Shown here one piece after another: positions 14,911 through 24,300 of a stretch of 64,000 nucleotides of DNA. Each line of letters begins with the position of its first letter. The stretch's first letter is position 1. Origin of the DNA: Anaerolineales bacterium UBA6055 (GTDB lineage: Bacteria > Chloroflexota > Anaerolineae > Aggregatilineales > Phototrophicaceae); assembly GCA_002428985.1 (NCBI GenBank), contig DIYL01000037.1, forward strand, positions 91,216-155,215, given 5' to 3'. The notes beneath the pieces are model-generated. The model did not search any database. It saw only the letters and a program-made list of their open reading frames with translations, and was not told the DNA's origin. The position numbers and the translations under genes were made by a program.

Positions 14911-16683
14911 TTATGGGATATTGAAAGTACATTGTCCGGTGGATGACTCGCATCGGGCAATTTCGCTATCTTGCCACAGAACACGGAATCCAGAAATAGT
15001 ATCCGAGCCTGTCCAAAATATTTGAGAATCCGAAGCCATGAGGTTGACCTCAGAATTGGTATTTTGACATTCAGGTGGATTTAGGCTGTTACCAACCGTA
15101 AATTCGATTTTGACGCAACTGCCACCATCAATAAAGCTATAAAATTGCGTCCAACGGAAGCCATCAAAGCCGTTGGCAAGGACATTGCCGTTGTTATCAA
15201 GTGATTCAAACTTAAAGTCGCCCGACCGTACCCGATTTGAAGTGGGATTCCATACATAAAAACTGCTCTCATTGTAATAAAGAACAATCGGTTTGCCGTC
15301 AGGAAATGCCAACGTTGGTTCGATGACAGCTGGGATTTCCGTTTCGGTCATTGTCGGAGGCATACTTGTATCTGTCGGTTCGGCGGTTTGGGTCGGTCTA
15401 TCGGTGGATGTTGCAGGTATCGGTGTCGAAGTCGGTGGTATTGCTGTCTCAGTTGGTAAATCGGTTTGGGTTGGCAGGATGTCGGTTTGAGTAGGTTGAA
15501 TGGTAGACGTTGCTGGTATGGATGTCGCCGTTGGCGGTAATTGTGTTTCAGTTACTCCTTCAGTCGGATTTGTAATCGCTTGAGCGACCTCTGTTGTTGT
15601 GTCGCTTGACTGTATCACGCTCTCATCTGGTCCACTGCCAACTAATAACGCACCGATGCCTAAAATGGCGACAACTAAGATACCAACGAGCACCAAGGGT
15701 AAACGTGATTTTGCCGATGTCTGTGTATTAGCGGGTGCGGGTCTTGTTCGCTCATTCTTTGCATTAACAGTTCTTGTATTACTTTTGGCGGGTGGGTTAA
15801 TCAGAATGTTACCCATTTGTGTGGGTGAGACATCATCGATTAATGTGGGGCGCCCAATAACGGTTTGTTCGATGGTTTCAACAAATGATTGACAAGATGG
15901 AAAACGTTGTGATGCATCTTTACTTAGAACTTTAAGAAGAACTTTTTCAACTTCTGGTGTCAAATTCGGATTGATGTCGGTTGGTTTTGGCGGCTCTTGA
16001 GTCATGTGCATAATCGCCACGCTCATTGCCGATTCATGATCGAATGGAATTTGTCCGGTTAACATCTCATATGCGATTACGCCAAGGGCATATTGGTCAG
16101 ATTTAGCAGTTGCGGATGATGAGTCTTCAGCTTGTTCGGGGGCTATGTAGTGGGGTGTGCCAAATGTTTCGCCAATTGTTCCTTTTTGCGTGTCTAATGC
16201 CAAGCCGAAGTCCATTAAGACCACACGCCCATCATTACTGAGCATGATATTGGATGGTTTTACATCACGATGGACAACCCCCTTGTTATGGGCGTAGTCA
16301 AGCGCATCTGCTGTAGCCCGTAGGATTGGCATAATACGATCATAGGGGATTTGTTCGCCATTGAGATGATATTCATTGATGACATGATTCAGGTCATGAC
16401 CTTCAATATATTCCATCACAAAGTACGCGATGTCCTCTTCTTTACCTGCATAGTAAACCTGAATGATATTTTGATGCCGCCATGTTGCAATTGTTTGTGC
16501 TTCGGAAACAAATCGTGCGGAGAAGCTTTCATCATTACGAAACCGCTCATCAATGACCTTGAGGGCAACTGGACGATTTAGACCGACATCGGTTCCATAA
16601 TAGACTTTTGCCATGCCGCCTTGTCCGAGTAATCGCTCGATGCGGAAGTTATTAAATTGTTTACCGATAAGCGTGTCGGACAT
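14911..16683 (-). CDS. PknB-type Ser/Thr kinase with extracellular C-terminal domain
   Basis: A 590-residue protein from ATG 16683 (AAGGA upstream); an in-frame ATG at 16743 has no site. The kinase domain spans about 13-275: LGQGGMAKVYYG (P-loop), VALKVID (Lys), VVHRDVKPSN (catalytic loop), MDFG and GTPHYIAPEQ. It is followed by a juxtamembrane stretch, one membrane helix (about 330-350, LVLVGILVVAILGIGALLVG) and a roughly 90-residue Pro/Thr linker of repeated PPT-T-P-T units. The terminal domain of about 120 residues has paired Cys (GGSCVKIEF, NPPECQ, ARCESSTGQC), probably disulfide-bonded outside the cell. It should pass an extracellular signal to cytoplasmic protein phosphorylation. It is monocistronic and divergent from the deaminase gene. 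Confidence 0.93.
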   Translation of the reverse strand: MSDTLIGKQFNNFRIERLLGQGGMAKVYYGTDVGLNRPVALKVIDERFRNDESFSARFVSEAQTIATWRHQNIIQVYYAGKEEDIAYFVMEYIEGHDLNHVINEYHLNGEQIPYDRIMPILRATADALDYAHNKGVVHRDVKPSNIMLSNDGRVVLMDFGLALDTQKGTIGETFGTPHYIAPEQAEDSSSATAKSDQYALGVIAYEMLTGQIPFDHESAMSVAIMHMTQEPPKPTDINPNLTPEVEKVLLKVLSKDASQRFPSCQSFVETIEQTVIGRPTLIDDVSPTQMGNILINPPAKSNTRTVNAKNERTRPAPANTQTSAKSRLPLVLVGILVVAILGIGALLVGSGPDESVIQSSDTTTEVAQAITNPTEGVTETQLPPTATSIPATSTIQPTQTDILPTQTDLPTETAIPPTSTPIPATSTDRPTQTAEPTDTSMPPTMTETEIPAVIEPTLAFPDGKPIVLYYNESSFYVWNPTSNRVRSGDFKFESLDNNGNVLANGFDGFRWTQFYSFIDGGSCVKIEFTVGNSLNPPECQNTNSEVNLMASDSQIFWTGSDTISGFRVLWQDSEIARCESSTGQCTFNIP

Positions 16684-16795
16684 AAGGATTTCCTTGATTG
16701 CTGTACATAAGTCTATTGTGCATGGATTGTCTCTAACTCGCAATTGGGTAGAATAACAAAGTGGTTACGATTTGGTTTAGAGAGGTTATAGATCT

Positions 16796-17227
16796 ATGGA
16801 TGAGCAGTTTATGCAACGATGTATTGAACTTGCTAAAGAAGCTAAAGACGAAGGCAATGTGCCTGTTGGGTCAATTATTGTGCGGAATGGCGTGATAATT
16901 GCCGAAGCTAAAGAAATTGTACCCACGCAGCAGGTCGTTACTGGACATGCTGAGGTACTGGCTGTGCAACGAGCCTGTGATGTGTTGGGAACAATGGACT
17001 TATATAATTGCGTGCTGTATACAACTGCTGAACCGTGTTGGATGTGTGCTTATTTGATACGTGATACAAAAATCGGACGAGTCGTTATTGGGTCACTGAC
17101 ACCACATGTTGGTGCACTAAGCACAGACTATAAAATTATGACAATTGAGACCGTTCCCTATTGGGGTACACCACCAGAAATTGTGAAAGGGGTATTGCAA
17201 GTAGAATGCGATAAATTAAGAATGTGA
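16796..17227 (+). CDS. CDA/TadA-fold nucleoside or base deaminase
   Basis: A 143-residue protein with the zinc deaminase signature: H51-A-E53 in GHAEVLAVQRA and P80-C-W-M-C84 in TTAEPCWMCAYLI. His51, Cys81 and Cys84 bind Zn, and Glu53 is the proton shuttle. Length and VPVGSIIVRNG fit the TadA/guanine-deaminase branch. The usual TadA features (N-P after the HAE region, R-R-V at the end) are not obvious, so guanine or other base deamination is as likely as tRNA A34 editing. It is divergent from the kinase gene and ends in a hairpin shared with the convergent ssb gene. Confidence 0.8.
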   Translation: MDEQFMQRCIELAKEAKDEGNVPVGSIIVRNGVIIAEAKEIVPTQQVVTGHAEVLAVQRACDVLGTMDLYNCVLYTTAEPCWMCAYLIRDTKIGRVVIGSLTPHVGALSTDYKIMTIETVPYWGTPPEIVKGVLQVECDKLRM

Positions 17228-17247
17228 GGGTGAGACGACGCTCACCC
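17228..17247. terminator. Hairpin between convergent deaminase and ssb genes
   Basis: GGGTGAG (17228-17234) and CTCACCC (17241-17247) form a perfect 7-pair stem with a 6-base loop directly after the deaminase stop codon. The T-run is weak on both strands. It is probably a modest bidirectional terminator. Confidence 0.45.
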
Positions 17248-17260
17248 ATATTATGGCACT

Positions 17261-17701
17261 CTAGAATGGAATATCATCTACACTACTAGGTGCATCGGAG
17301 TAATTGGAGGCGCGGTCATTGCTTCTATTACTTTGTCCGCCACCTTGTGACATATTGCCACCACCAGTGTTGCCACCGCTTAGGAAGCGAACATCACGGG
17401 CGGTTAATTTTAATGAAGCAGTTGCTTCGCCATTGTTGTTCATATAAGCATCAGCAGTCACATTGCCGATTACCATTACCTGACGACCTTTTGACAAATA
17501 AGTGTTGCAGGTCTCGGCTTGTGCACCCCATACATCAACACGATACCATGTTGTTTTTTCACGTTGTTCATTAGACTGACGATCGCGCCAACGCTCGGAA
17601 ACAGCAACACTAAAGTTACAGACTGCTGTACCACTTTGCAGATATTTTAATTCGGGATCACCGCCGAGATTACCAACAATGATTGTTTGATGCCAACTCA
17701 T
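17261..17701 (-). CDS. ssb: Single-stranded DNA-binding protein
   Basis: A 146-residue OB-fold SSB. The start is ATG 17701 (GGGAGAG upstream) rather than the longer frame from 17731. It opens MSWHQTIIVGNLGGDPELKY, keeps WYRVDVWG, and has the strand NVTADAYMNN. A Gly/Asn/Ser-rich flexible tail (GGNTGGGNMSQGGGQSN) leads to the acidic tip SVDDIPF, which docks repair and replication partners. A TATAAT box lies upstream in the reverse direction with a poor -35. It stands alone rather than in the rpsF-ssb-rpsR cluster usual in many bacteria, so it may be a second SSB. Confidence 0.95.
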   Translation of the reverse strand: MSWHQTIIVGNLGGDPELKYLQSGTAVCNFSVAVSERWRDRQSNEQREKTTWYRVDVWGAQAETCNTYLSKGRQVMVIGNVTADAYMNNNGEATASLKLTARDVRFLSGGNTGGGNMSQGGGQSNRSNDRASNYSDAPSSVDDIPF

Positions 17702-17848
17702 AGTTTTTTCTCTCCCATCACAATTCGGCAACTTGTATTATATAAGATGGGGATGTTTTTGCCGAATGTATTTTGATTGCCTTTGGAACATATATTCTAA
17801 CACATTTAGCTGAAAAAATCCACCAAAAATCGTTAGAAATTCATACGA

Positions 17849-19303
17849 TTATTTCATCTCATCCAGCTTAGATTGTAGGATTTGACGAACAATTTTGGGG
17901 TCACCTTTACCCCGCATTGCCCCCATAATTTTGCCGAAAATCGCATTGATAAGTTTGTCATTCCCATCTAGGAATTTTTGTACAAGGGCATCATTTTCGG
18001 CGATAACTTTAGCCACAGTTTCTTCAATGACTGATGTATCCGAAATTTGGGCGAGGTTTTTCTCATCGACAATGGTTTGTGCGTCTTTCCCAGTTTCCCA
18101 CATTTCAGAAAAGACACTCTTACGGGCTGTCCCTTGATTAATTGTGCCATTTTCAATGAGTGCCAGTAATCCTGCAAAATTTTCCGCTGTAATCGGAATG
18201 GTATCAATTGCCTCACGTTCAACGCCATGTTGATTCATAAGTCCGAAGACATCGGTTGTAATCCAGTTGGACGCTAGTTTAGGATCAACACCTTTTGCAA
18301 CAATACTATCAAAATATTCGGCAATTGCACGTTCTGCCGTTAGTACACCTGCATCATAAGCGCTCAACCCTAGTTCTTCTGTGAATTTTGCTTGTAGTGC
18401 ATCGGGTAAGGTTGGCAATTTTGCTTCAATTTCGGCAACCCATTCGCGACTGACTTCAACGATGGGTAAGTCCGGTTCTGGAAAGTAACGGTATTCATCC
18501 GCACGTTCTTTATACCGCTGAATGGTAATTTTTTGATTGGCTTCATCCCACCCAAGTGTGGCGGGTTTGATCTTATCCCCAGACTCATATAATTTGATCT
18601 GCCGTTTGACTTCATAATCAATTGCTTTGACCATATTGCGGATGCTGTTGAGGTTTTTAATTTCTGTGCGTTCGCGCAATTCTGTGTCTGTCTCTAACAT
18701 AACGCTGACGTTGGCTTCAAATCTTAGGATACCTTTGGACATGTCGCCATTATTGACACCTAGGTAGCGCAAAATTGAGCGTAACTTTCGTGCATATGCT
18801 TCGGCTTCAGCGCTGTTTGCAATGTCTGGCTCGGATACAATTTCGAGCAAAGGCACACCAGCGCGATTATAATCGACAAGGCTCCCCCCCATCGTGTGGG
18901 TTAGTTTACCTGTATCTTCTTCCATGTGGGCGCGGCGTACTTGAATTTTTTTAGTTGAGCCGTCTTCCAACTCGATATTGATAAAACCATTCACGGCGAG
19001 TGGACGATCATATTGGCTAATTTGATAGCCTTTGGGTAAATCAGGATAGAAATAATTTTTGCGGGCAAACTGATTAATTTCAGGGATTTCACAATTTAGC
19101 GCCAGCCCGACCATGATGCCGTATTCCATCGCTTGCATATTGATGACGGGGAGTGTACCGGGCATCCCTAACGATAGCGGATCAACGGCAGAATTGGGAT
19201 CTGCTTCGACACTATCGACGACGGGGCAGGGGCTAAACATCTTGCTTTCGGTTTCCATCTCGGCATGCACTTCTAAGCCGATGACCGTTTTCCATTTGCT
19301 CAT
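17849..19303 (-). CDS. gatB: Asp-tRNA(Asn)/Glu-tRNA(Gln) amidotransferase subunit B
   Basis: A 484-residue protein, normal GatB length, from ATG 19303 (AGGAAA upstream). The N-terminal cradle domain has WKTVIGLEVHAEM, the metal/substrate region with NSAVDPLSLGMPGTLPV, and the signature FARKNYFYPDLPKGYQISQYD. A helical GatB/YqeY C-terminal domain follows, ending MGAMRGKGDPKIVRQILQS, which binds tRNA. With GatA and GatC it transamidates Glu-tRNA(Gln) or Asp-tRNA(Asn). gatA and gatC are not adjacent, so the genes are scattered here. Confidence 0.97.
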   Translation of the reverse strand: MSKWKTVIGLEVHAEMETESKMFSPCPVVDSVEADPNSAVDPLSLGMPGTLPVINMQAMEYGIMVGLALNCEIPEINQFARKNYFYPDLPKGYQISQYDRPLAVNGFINIELEDGSTKKIQVRRAHMEEDTGKLTHTMGGSLVDYNRAGVPLLEIVSEPDIANSAEAEAYARKLRSILRYLGVNNGDMSKGILRFEANVSVMLETDTELRERTEIKNLNSIRNMVKAIDYEVKRQIKLYESGDKIKPATLGWDEANQKITIQRYKERADEYRYFPEPDLPIVEVSREWVAEIEAKLPTLPDALQAKFTEELGLSAYDAGVLTAERAIAEYFDSIVAKGVDPKLASNWITTDVFGLMNQHGVEREAIDTIPITAENFAGLLALIENGTINQGTARKSVFSEMWETGKDAQTIVDEKNLAQISDTSVIEETVAKVIAENDALVQKFLDGNDKLINAIFGKIMGAMRGKGDPKIVRQILQSKLDEMK

Positions 19304-19390
19304 ATATATTTTCCTGTACTGTGTTTGCGTGTAACACTCTAAATTTAGCGCAAAGTCAGGTGGATGCAAAGATAGAATGGAAACAAATAT

Positions 19391-19984
19391 TTAGGTTGAA
19401 TTTGTCCTTGATTGACTATTTGGCGAGCTATCGAGCATTATGATTTGAGTTTTTCGATTTGTAGGATAGGAATCTTCAATCAAAATCTTGTACTGCTCAA
19501 CAGTCATGCCTAAAATACAATCCAGTACACCGTGACTAATCCCTCTATAAATGTGGTTGGCAATTTCTTTGTCCAGTGATAGTAACTTTGTACTCTCTGC
19601 AATATAAACAACTGCATCATGTTTATTGTCTTTTGAACGGGGTCTAAAAGGAATAAGTTTTGAAAAAATAGCTGAAATAACTTGTGGCGTTTCGTGGCTT
19701 ATATCTAGCTTAAAAATCTGTATGTTGAATATATTCTCAGGGATATTGCTTTCCTGATCCATAATCTGCATTGCAAGTTTATTGATATAACTGTCAATTA
19801 GACTGGTTGAGGAACTTAATAAAATGGGATTATTTTTTGCACGTCGACTAATGACCTGCATAACCCGAAGAAGATTTTCCTCATCAACTTCATCTTCATA
19901 TACATCTAGCTTATTCTGTAAGGCTAGTTGAGTCAGATTGAATGCGTATTGATCAAGGACTTCGGAATGTCTTTCTTGCATCAT
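19391..19984 (-). CDS. Degenerate ClpA/ClpB-type AAA (NBD1) protein without Walker motifs
   Basis: A 197-residue protein whose whole length can be laid on the first AAA module of ClpB/ClpC. YAFNLTQLALQNKLDVYEDE matches the Y-x-x-D-L-T-x-L-A-x-x-G-K-L-D-P entry. VMQVISRRAKNNPILL matches the V-x-Q-I-L-S-R-R-x-K-N-N-P-V-L segment. GVLDCILGMTVEQYKILIED matches G-E-L-R-C-I-G-A-T-T-L-D-E-Y-R-K-Y-I-E-K-D. The Walker A (G-E-P-G-V-G-K-T) is replaced by SSSTSLID and Walker B (I-D-E-I-H) by IAEST, so ATP binding should be lost. The frame is open and has an AGG site, so it looks maintained. Possible roles are a partner-binding decoy or a remnant. Confidence 0.65.
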   Translation of the reverse strand: MMQERHSEVLDQYAFNLTQLALQNKLDVYEDEVDEENLLRVMQVISRRAKNNPILLSSSTSLIDSYINKLAMQIMDQESNIPENIFNIQIFKLDISHETPQVISAIFSKLIPFRPRSKDNKHDAVVYIAESTKLLSLDKEIANHIYRGISHGVLDCILGMTVEQYKILIEDSYPTNRKTQIIMLDSSPNSQSRTNST

Positions 19985-20033
19985 TGTACCTATTGGTTAT
20001 CTTCTGGTTTACCTCATGATATAGCAAATGGTA

Positions 20034-20073
20034 GAAATAAAAAACGCAGATAGCGTATGACTACCTGCGTTTA
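20034..20073 (-). terminator. Rho-independent terminator of the membrane-protein operon
   Basis: On the reverse strand a 12-pair stem (AAACGCAGGTAG against CTATCTGCGTTT, one mismatch) is followed by TTTTTTATTTC. It lies 20 bases after the stop of the 20093-20434 gene and ends the leftward transcript coming from the histidine kinase/TPR region. Confidence 0.75.
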
Positions 20074-20092
20074 AATGATTGACGTGCCAAAA

Positions 20093-20434
20093 TTAACGAC
20101 GGTTTTTTTGACGATTTGCCATACGTTGTTGCTTTTGTTGGTTACGACGGACTTCAACTTCTTTTTTGAGCTGGGTTTCATGGACTGTTTTTGGTTTTGG
20201 AGCGACGATAGCATATAGTAGACCAAAGACCATTAAAATGAGCAGAAAAACACCCACACCTGCAACAAGTTGCATCGTGCCATCGACTGGTAAACCTGCA
20301 ATATTGTCTAAAAGAAGATTTTCGACAGTGGGGGATAAGAAAAATGCACCTGCACCTGCAAATACAATAGCGACAAGTCCCATTAGTGGGAGCATGACTT
20401 GTGACCAGTTGGTTGATGATGATTTTGCTGACAT
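20093..20434 (-). CDS. Small two-helix membrane protein
   Basis: A 113-residue protein from ATG 20434, which has GGAGAT 7 bases upstream; the longer frame from 20497 lacks a site. Two hydrophobic segments are seen, MLPLMGLVAIVFAGAGAFFL and ATMQLVAGVGVFLLILMVFG-like residues around 50-80. A strongly basic, Gln-rich cytoplasmic tail follows (VRRNQQKQQRMANRQKNRR-type). The tail could bind nucleic acid or ribosomes. No family is recognised. It lies downstream of the TPR gene and may share its transcript. Confidence 0.6.
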   Translation of the reverse strand: MSAKSSSTNWSQVMLPLMGLVAIVFAGAGAFFLSPTVENLLLDNIAGLPVDGTMQLVAGVGVFLLILMVFGLLYAIVAPKPKTVHETQLKKEVEVRRNQQKQQRMANRQKNRR

Positions 20435-20508
20435 GACATTATCTCCAATAAATTCAAATGATAAATCTATCATAAACAACTTGGAGATATCTGACATTAG
20501 TCAGGTGG

Positions 20509-21333
20509 CTAGGTAATGACCAGTTTTTCCTTTAGGTCAGTATAACGCTCATCGTTTTTCAATACGTTGACTAATGTCTCTCGGATATAAGGCGTGGTCT
20601 TATCAAGCGCTGACTGGCAGGTTTTGATAGCGAGTTCAAGGCGATCTGTTAAGGCATAGACTAAACCGAGGTTAAATTCAATGCTGGCATCATCTGGGAT
20701 GTAATATAGCGCATCTTTAAAATCTGTTTCTGCGGGTGCAAATTGTTCTTGTGTCATATAGACGTGTCCGCGAGCGATATGAATCTGTGCCATTGTGTTG
20801 CGACTTACTGGTGCAATCAGATCTGGGAAGACGTCTTGCAGGTGGGTCGCTGCTTGGTTTAATGCTTCAAGTGCCTGTTGATGCTGGTTATCTAATACAT
20901 ATAAATCTGCTTGACGCATTAGCCAGCGCCATGTTTTGGGTGCAGATGATAGATGGCTCAAGGCTGTTGTGTAACGTTTTTCTTGTGTCAGGAGTTCGAT
21001 CAGGCGTTCAAAATTTCGCTCATTATCAGGGGCGAGCTTGACGGCATTTTCCATTGCATTGATTGCGGATTCAGCCTGATTCATGCGTTCATAGATAACA
21101 GATTGTTGCACATAATCATCAAGCGTTTTTTCTTGCAGTGTGTCAATGTCCTCTATAGCAGTCTGGAGATTGTCAGGTTGCCCTAGACGCAATAGGACAC
21201 TGGCTCGTAAACGGCGTGCATTATCGTCCGAGCCATCATCTTTTAGTTGGCTGTTCAGGGCTTCTAACGCGTCGTCAAGTTCGCCTGTTTTGATGAAGAT
21301 TTCCGCTAGTTGCATATTTGAATATAGCGACAT
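20509..21333 (-). CDS. TPR-repeat protein
   Basis: A 274-residue soluble protein of about seven TPR units. Units include YSNMQLAEIFIKTGELDDAL, YVQQSVIYERMNQAESAINA, MAQIHIARGHVYMTQEQFAP and IEFNLGLVYALTDRLELAIK, each with the A/G-x-A-F/Y pattern of the superhelix. There is no signal peptide or enzyme motif. Its ATG overlaps the stop of the giant histidine kinase by one base (TAATG), so the two are almost surely translated together. A scaffolding role for that kinase's output is the simplest inference. Confidence 0.85.
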   Translation of the reverse strand: MSLYSNMQLAEIFIKTGELDDALEALNSQLKDDGSDDNARRLRASVLLRLGQPDNLQTAIEDIDTLQEKTLDDYVQQSVIYERMNQAESAINAMENAVKLAPDNERNFERLIELLTQEKRYTTALSHLSSAPKTWRWLMRQADLYVLDNQHQQALEALNQAATHLQDVFPDLIAPVSRNTMAQIHIARGHVYMTQEQFAPAETDFKDALYYIPDDASIEFNLGLVYALTDRLELAIKTCQSALDKTTPYIRETLVNVLKNDERYTDLKEKLVIT

Positions 21334-24300
21334 TACTTTTCCTCTGTTTGGTGTTTTGGGAGAGTTATTGAAAAGGTGGTGCCTTCGCCTATAGTACTGT
21401 CAACCTCAATTGTGCCCTGATGGGCTTCGATAATTTCACGTGCGATACTTAATCCGAGGCCTGCACCTTTGCCGTCTTCGATTGCCCGGTAGAAAGGCTG
21501 GAATAAGTTGGCTAAGTGAGATTTCTCGATACCGACACCTGTGTCAGCTACTTGGAGTAGGATCTTTTGTTTATCATCTTCTTTAATTTCTTGTGCGCTA
21601 ACCGTTATCATGCCACCCTCAGGTGTATAATTGAGTGCATTATTCAGTAAGTTAGCAATCACCTGACGGAAACGGGATCGATCAACATACATAATAATGT
21701 CATCGGGCTGCCACTCTGCGACGATGTTGATGTTTTTATATTGGGCTTCGGCTTGGTGTGTTTCGACAATCATATATAAATCGCTCTGTAGAACAATTCG
21801 CTCAATATCTAATTGAATAATACCCCGTTCAAAACGTGAGTGCTCAAAGAGATTTTCAACGAGTGACTGCATCCAATTGATAGCGGATTCGGCAATAGCA
21901 AGGTGTTCAGTGAACTTTTCGGGTGCATGTTTCATCAAGAATAAGCGCGTTTTGATATTCGTGATGGGGGTGCGGAGTTCATGCGCCGCATTCGCAATGA
22001 AACGTGCTTTTTGTTGTTCGAGTTGTTTTTGTAAGCTTATGTCGCGGACAACAGTGACAATGCCTTCAAGTTGATTATCTGCGCCTGTAACCTTTGTACG
22101 TGTTAAGCTAGCATCCATGAGTCTTTTGTCTGAACGCGTTAATATTGTTTCGGTTTGCCAGAATTGGTTTTCATCTAAATAAGCTTCAACGTCCGCCCAC
22201 ATTTGCTTGCGATCAAGACTGACTGCGTTGTTCACATAGGCAAATGCTTTACCCGATAACCACACCTCTGCTGTGTATCCTGTAATCTCACTAAGAGCAT
22301 TATTGATATAAACGGGTTTATGGTCTTTATCCGAATAGTATACACCGTCACGCATCGCATCTAGGATTGCACGAAGCTGGGACCGTTCTAACTCTAGTTC
22401 GCGTGTACGTTGCTCGACACGTGTTTCTAGATGTTGCGCATAGTTTTTAATTTCCTCAACTAGTTGAGCATTTTTAATTGCGATGGCAACCTGATGCGAG
22501 AATATCACAAGCCGTTCAACATGTTCTTGTGTGAACGTATTTGGCTTAATACTATCAAGGCTAATGAGTGCCAACACAGTGTCTTGGATATGTATAGGAA
22601 TACCAATATGTGAGCGAATCCATGCAGTTTCCTCAAAATCAATCCACAAATCAGATGTTTTTGTATCTGTTATTAGGAGTGGTTGGTATTCGTCTAAAAG
22701 CTGCCTTTTATTTATACTTGTATCAAAACTAAATTCGACATCTTCGACAGTGTCACCGAATTTCTCAAAGCCGCGTGCTTTAACTACCTTGCCCATCATA
22801 GAATCTTCGGTAAATAAAATAATACTTGATGTATCGTGTACACTGATAAACTTTTCGATAGCCTCTAAAATCGTGTCAAATAAATTACCGGTGTTTAACT
22901 CACGATTCAGGCTAGTTGCCGCCTCTCGCAATGTTTCTGCAAATTGGCGTTGCTCACGTTCTGCGACTTCAGCGCGTTTGCGTTCAGAAATCTCTGCCTG
23001 TGCCTGTCGATAAAGATTTGCATTATTTAAAGCAATACTGGCTTGGTTCGCAAAGGTTAGGAGTGTCTCGGCGTACTCGGATGTAAATGTGTGTGGTCTA
23101 GAGCTATCTAAAATGATGATACCAATGACTTCATTATTTTGAATGATAGGTAGTTTGATACTGCTTCTAATCCAACTTGCTGGCTCCCAAAACTTCCAGT
23201 TTTCATCGGTTAATGTATCATAGATGATATATGGTGCTTTGGTCTGATAGACAATCTTTATATCTGTAAATGTATCAAATTGTAAATCAGGAATCGTGTA
23301 GTCATATCCACGTTGGCGAACTGTATTAAACATACCATCATTAAAGAGCATAATATTAGAGGCATCATGATCAATAATATTGTCAATGCCATCTAATAAG
23401 CGATCAAGTACATCTTCTATTTGCAGTGTACTATTCATCGCTGTGATGGTGTCTTTTAGTGTTTCTGCAAATTGACGTTGCTTACGTTCTGCGGTTTCAG
23501 CTTGTTGTCGGATTTTGATTTCTTTTTCTAACTCTTGATTTGTCTGTTGAAGTTCAGCTGTGCGTTCAACTACACGTTTCTCCATAACAGCGTTAGCATT
23601 ACTTAATGCGATTTCAGCTGATTTCCGAGTTGTGATGTCCAAACTTACACCTATAAGATGCCAACGGTTTTCCGTTATTTGTTGAATTTGAACATCTTCG
23701 CTCAACCAATGTGTTGATTGATCATCTGTAATGCACTGGTAGTCCACTTTATAATTTTTTTGATTGTATCGAAGGTGCGTTGTCGCCACTGTTTCTCGTA
23801 GAGCTTGATCTTGCTCTGGGATACTATTTAGCCATGCTTGTGTATAGGTTTCGTTATTTGTATCAAATGGTAGGAATTGATGTGCCGTCTCTTCGTTTTC
23901 GACGGTTATTGTCCAATCATAGTTCGTACCATTGAATTCCACATTGGCATACCACAACAGGCAATGTGCATTAGATAACAACTGTCGTAACTGTCGTTCT
24001 GCCATCTTGATTTTGGTAATGTCTTGGTTCACACCAACGATTCCAACAATATTGTCGTTATCATCATGAAATGGTAGCTTTGTACGAATTATCCAGCGTT
24101 CATCGCCTTCTGTGTTAATAATGTAATCCTCTGATATGAAAACAGCGCCGTTTTCGAGCACATCCTGTTCTTCCTTATGCTGTTTTTCAGCAAGATCCTT
24201 GTTTCTGACAATGTCTAAATCGGTTTTGCCGATAATAGGCTGCTCTGATTCATTAATGTGAGGGAAACGATTTGCTAATACATACTCACTTTTCTGATTC

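Noticed and set aside
15293..15892. Forward-strand frames of 65 and 97 residues
   Set aside because: They are antisense translations of the kinase's Pro/Thr linker repeats; their Val/Gly richness mirrors that.
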